A DNA stretch of 17,326 nt from assembly GCA_002310075.1 (NCBI GenBank), contig DBXU01000078.1, positions 614 through 17,939 on the forward strand. The letters are read 5' to 3'. Position numbers and translations under genes: made by a program. Position 1 is the stretch's first letter. Each line of letters begins with the position of its first letter. This stretch comes from Bacteroidales bacterium UBA1204 (GTDB lineage: Bacteria > Bacteroidota > Bacteroidia > Bacteroidales > F082). The notes under the pieces were generated by a model, which saw only the letters and a list, made by a program, of their open reading frames with translations, made no database searches and was not told the DNA's origin. Shown in pieces: positions 14,064 through 17,326 of the stretch.

Positions 14064-14096
14064 TTGAGCTTTGTCGTGACTTATTTTGTATCTTTG
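14064..14096 (+). promoter_or_regulatory. candidate promoter of the Nudix gene (TTG-N22-TATCTTTG)
   Basis: TATCTTTG (14089-14096) is an exact -7 match, with a TTG at 14064-14066, 22 bases upstream. It lies in the 67-base gap between divergent pyrE and the Nudix gene and would give a leader of about 20 bases. Confidence 0.5.
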
Positions 14097-14125
14097 TCGC
14101 TTGAAAACAAATAAACTGACTGCAA

Positions 14126-14752
14126 ATGTACAAGATTTTTCAAGAAAACAAAGCACTGGTTTTCCCAAAAATTGACGGCAATACATTGAATTTTGACGCA
14201 ACGCCCCAAGAATCCGACAGATACGATGCCGACCTCTTATGCAATTTTTTGCCTGAATGGTTCAATGACCGTGACCCTGGCGACACTTTCATCCATGAAA
14301 TAAGCGAAAACGCCGTAGCTTTAGCCTTAAATGAGACCTTCAGAATGGCCCCTGCTGCTGGCGGCATCATCATGAAAGACGGTAAATTCGTCAGCATCGT
14401 GCGCAAAGGCATTCCCGACCTACCTAAAGGTCATATAGAGAAAGGTGAGACACCAGAAGCCGCCGCTTTGCGTGAAGTGGAGGAAGAGACAGGCATTGGC
14501 AACTTGAAGATCGTCAAGGCCTTGCCAATCACATGGCATTGCTATGTAGAGCACGAAGAGTGGACGCTGAAACCGACCTACTGGTACCTGATGAGCACTT
14601 CAGAAAACATTCAGCCCAAACCGCAGACCGAGGAAGGTATTACCGAGATAAAACTAACTGGGAATGAGGCAATTGAAGACTTCTTGAGAAACACCTACCG
14701 TTCCACCAGTGAAATTCTCGGAAAAGAATTGCGCCAAATCGTGACAAAGTGA
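14126..14752 (+). CDS. Nudix hydrolase
   Basis: A 208-residue protein with a complete Nudix box at 102-124 (GHIEKGETPEAAALREVEEETGI, matching G-x5-E-x7-RE-x2-EE-x-G-[IL]), so it should hydrolyse a nucleoside diphosphate linked to another moiety using Mg2+. The substrate cannot be told from the box. An N-terminal segment (1-70) with no recognised motif precedes the Nudix fold, which starts near APAAGGIIM (75-83). No signal peptide is present, so it is cytoplasmic. It lies between pyrE and coaD, nucleotide and cofactor genes, and a role in nucleotide-pool housekeeping is an inference from that. Its TGA is immediately followed by the -7 box of the coaD promoter. Confidence 0.9.
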   Translation: MYKIFQENKALVFPKIDGNTLNFDATPQESDRYDADLLCNFLPEWFNDRDPGDTFIHEISENAVALALNETFRMAPAAGGIIMKDGKFVSIVRKGIPDLPKGHIEKGETPEAAALREVEEETGIGNLKIVKALPITWHCYVEHEEWTLKPTYWYLMSTSENIQPKPQTEEGITEIKLTGNEAIEDFLRNTYRSTSEILGKELRQIVTK

Positions 14753-14760
14753 TACTTTTG
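14729..14760 (+). promoter_or_regulatory. candidate coaD promoter (TTG-N21-TACTTTTG)
   Basis: TTG (14729-14731) lies inside the Nudix coding region, 21 bases ahead of TACTTTTG (14753-14760), an exact -7 match that begins at the first base after the Nudix stop. The predicted leader to the coaD ATG is under 20 bases. Confidence 0.5.
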
Positions 14761-14783
14761 CAGCCGATTTCAAATCAAACGAA

Positions 14784-15254
14784 ATGAAAAGAATAGCCGT
14801 ATTTCCCGGTTCCTTCGACCCCATTACTTTGGGTCACCGTTCCATCGTATTGAGAGCTCTCCCCATGTTCGACGAAATCTATGTCGCCGTCGGCATCAAC
14901 ATGGAGAAACGTTCCACTTTTGAATTGAAAGACCGCATCAAATGGTGCAAGGCCGTATTCAAAAACTATCCGCAGGTGAAAGTAGAGAGCTACGAAGGCC
15001 TCACCGCTGACTTCTGCAAAAAAGTGGGTGCCAACACCATTATTCGCGGCCTACGCTGTGGCAGCGACTTCGAATACGAGAACATGATCGGCCATGCCAA
15101 CAAGCGCCTGCACCCTGAGCTGGAGACCATCTTCCTGCTGACCGAAAGCGAGCTGGTAGGCGTGTCGTCGAGTGTCGTCCGCGACATCTACAAGAACGGC
15201 GGTGACACTTCCAAGTTCCTGCCCAAAGAGGTGAAGCTGCCGAAAAGGCAATAA
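14784..15254 (+). CDS. coaD: phosphopantetheine adenylyltransferase
   Basis: A 156-residue enzyme of coenzyme A synthesis (PPAT): it transfers AMP from ATP to 4'-phosphopantetheine to give dephospho-CoA. It has the nucleotidyltransferase signature GSFDPITLGH (9-18, the T/HxGH motif), RGLRCGSDFEYE (88-99), and the second signature VSSSVVR (127-133, equivalent to ISSTxxR). Length is typical and no transport signal is present. The start MKRIAVFPGSFDP is where the family normally begins. The DUF4369/thioredoxin-like gene follows after only 26 bases and may be co-transcribed. Confidence 0.97.
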   Translation: MKRIAVFPGSFDPITLGHRSIVLRALPMFDEIYVAVGINMEKRSTFELKDRIKWCKAVFKNYPQVKVESYEGLTADFCKKVGANTIIRGLRCGSDFEYENMIGHANKRLHPELETIFLLTESELVGVSSSVVRDIYKNGGDTSKFLPKEVKLPKRQ

Positions 15255-15265
15255 TTCTGCTCCCG

Positions 15266-15291
15266 TTTCGTTTTCAGTACATGAAACGAAA
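15266..15291 (+). promoter_or_regulatory. potential start-codon hairpin in front of the thioredoxin-like gene
   Basis: TTTCGTTTTCA (15266-15276) can pair with TGAAACGAAA (15282-15291) in ten pairs with one bulged T, closing a 5-base loop (15277-15281). The ATG at 15281 would have its A in the loop and TG in the stem, so the fold could limit initiation. It may be chance. Confidence 0.3.
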
Positions 15292-16651
15292 GATTGTTAC
15301 ATTGTTATTATCCCTGCTCTTCCTTACGGCAAACGCCCAAAATGTGACGATTACAGGAAGGAGCAATAAAGCCAACACTTTGATGCGGCTCTTCGCGTAC
15401 GAAGACCTCGTCAACGAAACCGGCATTCTCCTTGCCCAAAGGCAGACCGATACCCAAGGGCATTTCATTCTGGAAGGAAGCATTAAGCAAATCACACCTG
15501 CCCGAATCTATGTCGGGCTTGAATATGTCGACCTCATCCTCTCTCCTAATGCCACCTACGACATAGAAATCATTGTGCCTGAACAACAAGAGAATGTTTC
15601 CTATTTCGAAAAAGAGCTGCCGACCATACGCGTAAAGCGCGCCACCGACCAAGGCATCTACCGCCAGATCATCTATTCCGAAGAGATCATCAACGGCTAT
15701 ATGATGGAGCATTTCAATCAGATCTACCGTGGTCGGCAAGTTCGCTATATCGACTCCATCCAGAAAGCCATCAACCATGAGGTGCCTGACATCAAGTCGG
15801 ACTATGTGAAAAACCACAACCGATACAAAATCGCCGCTATCAAATTAGGCATCAGCACCGATGGCGGCAAAAGAGTCATCAAGGACTACTACGACGGTCA
15901 GCCTGTACTCTATACACAAAGTGCTTACATCGACCTATTCAAGGAACTGTTTGACGGCTACTTCAACAGCTCGGCCTACGACAGCCATCTGTTGAACGAT
16001 GCTTTTGCTGAAGGGCCGGGGCCTTTCAAAAGATACCTAGACACAGACCCTTTCATGGCGAAAAATCCTCGTCTTGCAGAACTCATCACGATCTACAACT
16101 TACAGAAGCTCTGCTTTGGAGACCGAAACACAAGCCGTCTTGCCAAGGACCATCTGAATTATCTCAAGAGCCAAACCAAATATGCTGAGCACAAGACTGT
16201 AATCAATGACTTCTTCACGAATCTCAATCGCCTTGCTCCAGGCACACCTGCCACTGACTTCACCTTGAAAGGCAGCGACGGCAAAGAAGTGAGCCTTTCA
16301 GATTACAAGGACCGCTTGGTGCTGCTGCAATTTGTCGACGGTGTCTCTGCCGTTAGCGAGCATCAGTTCTCTGAGTTGAGAACCCTTCATAACCAATGGC
16401 AAGACACGGTGCAAATCATCACTATTGCCACTCACAGCAAGATGTCTCTCTACAAGAAGCAGTTTGAAGAGAAGCGCCAAGACTGGCCCCTCCTCGACCT
16501 CGGCGACAATATTCTATTACTTGAAGCGTATAATGTGCGTACTTTCCCCGAATATATCCTTATTACTAAAGGCAGCAAAATCGGATTAGCACCCGCACCG
16601 AGCCCAGAACGGTATTTGGAGGAAAGAGTAAGAGGTCTTTATCGGAAGTAA
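15281..16651 (+). CDS. secreted DUF4369 / thioredoxin-like protein lacking active-site cysteines
   Basis: A 456-residue protein with a signal peptide (1-20, ...TANAQ). Residues 21-100 look like the DUF4369 beta domain found ahead of TlpA-type thioredoxins in Bacteroidota (ITGRSNKANTLMRLFAYE, DTQGHFILEGSI). The middle (about 115-315) is helical and unassigned. Residues 318-450 follow a TlpA/AhpC-TSA fold: APGTPATDFTLKGSDGKEVSLSDYKDRLVLLQFVD, then EHQFSELRTL, and a cis-proline segment VRTFPEYILI (419-428, Pro423). Where WCxxC should stand, the sequence is FVDGVSAVSEHQF (351-363), with no cysteine. The only cysteine in the protein is Cys278, in the middle region. It therefore cannot be an ordinary disulfide oxidoreductase; a binding or scaffold role in the periplasm is inferred. 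It starts 26 bases after coaD. No terminator is evident after it. Confidence 0.82.
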   Translation: MKRKIVTLLLSLLFLTANAQNVTITGRSNKANTLMRLFAYEDLVNETGILLAQRQTDTQGHFILEGSIKQITPARIYVGLEYVDLILSPNATYDIEIIVPEQQENVSYFEKELPTIRVKRATDQGIYRQIIYSEEIINGYMMEHFNQIYRGRQVRYIDSIQKAINHEVPDIKSDYVKNHNRYKIAAIKLGISTDGGKRVIKDYYDGQPVLYTQSAYIDLFKELFDGYFNSSAYDSHLLNDAFAEGPGPFKRYLDTDPFMAKNPRLAELITIYNLQKLCFGDRNTSRLAKDHLNYLKSQTKYAEHKTVINDFFTNLNRLAPGTPATDFTLKGSDGKEVSLSDYKDRLVLLQFVDGVSAVSEHQFSELRTLHNQWQDTVQIITIATHSKMSLYKKQFEEKRQDWPLLDLGDNILLLEAYNVRTFPEYILITKGSKIGLAPAPSPERYLEERVRGLYRK

Positions 16652-16706
16652 GGCTATCTTTTTCTGACTTTTTGTCGTATTTTTCCCACCATTCACGGAA
16701 AAACCC

Positions 16707-16714
16707 TACCTTTG
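16707..16714 (+). promoter_or_regulatory. candidate -7 box of the secA promoter (TACCTTTG)
   Basis: TACCTTTG is an exact TANNTTTG match 69 bases before the secA ATG. No convincing -33 TTTG lies at the usual spacing upstream, so only the -7 element is claimed. Confidence 0.4.
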
Positions 16715-16753
16715 CACGAAATTTGCGCAAGCCGCAATCATCTAATTGTAAAT

Positions 16754-16779
16754 TATCAATTTTCAACTATCAATTTCAA
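16754..16779 (+). repeat. short direct repeat TATCAATTT(T)CAA in the secA leader
   Basis: Two near-identical units, TATCAATTTTCAAC and TATCAATTTCAAA, follow one another directly before the secA start codon, in an A/T-rich leader. It could be an unstructured translation-enhancing leader or low-complexity sequence; no function is shown. Confidence 0.5.
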
Positions 16780-16783
16780 ATAA

Positions 16784-17326
16784 ATGGGATTTCTTAAGAA
16801 ACTCTTTGGCGACAAGGCCTCACGTGACAACAAGGCCCTCGAACCCATACTTCAAAAGACACTCAAGGCTTACGACGAAATTGTCAAACTCGACATCGAC
16901 AGCCTGAGACATAAGACACAAGAATTCAAAGAATACATCAAGAACAAGACTGCCGCCGAGGTGGCCGAAATCGCCGAGCTGAAAGCCAAGGCCGAAGCTA
17001 ACCCCGACATGGACCCCGACGAGAAGGAAAAGCTCTACAATCAAATCGACAAGTTAGAGAAACAAGAGCTCGACCATATCGAAGAAGCATTAAATGAGAT
17101 TCTTCCCGAGGCGTTCTCCGTGGTGAAGGCCGCTGCCAAATACTTCTGCGAGCATGAGACCGTGGAGGTGAACGCCACCGACCTTGACCGCGAGTTGGCT
17201 TCAAAATACGAACATGTCACCATCCAAGGCGACAAGGCCTATTACAAGAACAGCTGGATGGCTGGCGGTAACATGGTGACTTGGGACATGGTGCATTACA
17301 ACTGCCAGATCATCGGTGGTATCGTG
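16784..17326 (+). CDS. secA: protein translocase ATPase SecA, N-terminal part (cut by window end)
   Basis: The frame opens with MGFLKKLFGDKASRDNK and stays open for 181 codons to the window edge. SecA drives preproteins through SecYEG using ATP. The N-terminal helix with IVKLDIDSLRHKTQEFK, the later EAFSVVKAAAKYF, and WDMVHYNCQIIGGIV at the edge match the start of the SecA motor, just before the Walker A region. Between them, about residues 55-85 form a charged, glutamate/lysine-rich insertion, and 125-160 another, as seen in the longer SecA proteins of Bacteroidota. Walker motifs lie outside the window and cannot be checked. It supplies the Sec step on which all signal-peptide proteins of this window depend. 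Confidence 0.95.
   Translation, partial: MGFLKKLFGDKASRDNKALEPILQKTLKAYDEIVKLDIDSLRHKTQEFKEYIKNKTAAEVAEIAELKAKAEANPDMDPDEKEKLYNQIDKLEKQELDHIEEALNEILPEAFSVVKAAAKYFCEHETVEVNATDLDRELASKYEHVTIQGDKAYYKNSWMAGGNMVTWDMVHYNCQIIGGIV

Noticed and set aside
14059..14133. 25-residue extension of pyrE from an ATG at 14133
   Set aside because: It overlaps the Nudix start and has no similarity to the conserved PyrE N-terminus.
1..17326. CRISPR array, tRNA/rRNA, insertion sequence, phage, toxin-antitoxin or defence module
   Set aside because: No spaced repeats, terminal inverted repeats, transposase or integrase motifs, or defence-type domains were seen in either strand.

Overview
The window reads as chromosomal DNA from a member of the Bacteroidota, most likely Bacteroidales. 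Four things point there: TANNTTTG-type -7 promoter boxes in front of several genes; a TonB-dependent receptor with an N-terminal carboxypeptidase-regulatory-like domain; two secreted proteins with type A type-IX-secretion (T9SS) C-terminal sorting domains; and a SecA N-terminus and a eukaryote-like (GH13_8-type) branching enzyme of the kind found in this phylum. Coding density is high and base composition looks even by eye. I see no RNA gene, CRISPR array, insertion sequence or phage gene, and no gene-free stretch longer than about 135 bases.

Layout. 1-114: tail of a gene ending in a biotinyl/lipoyl- or M23-like beta motif. 203-718: small outer-membrane beta-barrel protein. 773-4350 (minus): cytoplasmic alpha-amylase-family enzyme followed by glycogen branching enzyme glgB, a glycogen/alpha-glucan pair. 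4435-6159 (plus): secreted GH29 alpha-L-fucosidase with a PA14 domain set into it. 6188-9129 (minus): TonB-dependent receptor followed by a secreted CpeT/CpcT-like protein. 9290-10047 (minus): a PspC-domain and a LiaI/LiaF-like membrane protein with overlapping genes. 10202-10921 (minus) and 11055-12683 (plus): divergent T9SS cargo genes, the second an Omp28-like thioredoxin-fold protein. 12683-15254: housekeeping genes birA, pyrE, a Nudix hydrolase and coaD. 15281-16651: secreted DUF4369/thioredoxin-like protein without active-site cysteines. 16784 to the end: start of secA.

How they fit together. Much of the window serves the cell envelope (barrel protein, TonB receptor, PspC module, T9SS cargo, SecA), interleaved with carbohydrate enzymes and cofactor/nucleotide genes. 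Strong hairpin terminators lie after the barrel protein, after the fucosidase and after the small T9SS cargo gene. birA and pyrE instead converge on one shared TTAA with no terminator.

No unmistakable new defence or mobile system is present. The pieces best worth following up are the TonB receptor/CpeT-like pair, the redox-dead thioredoxin protein, the divergent cysteine-bearing T9SS cargo pair, and the duplicated membrane module of the PspC operon.
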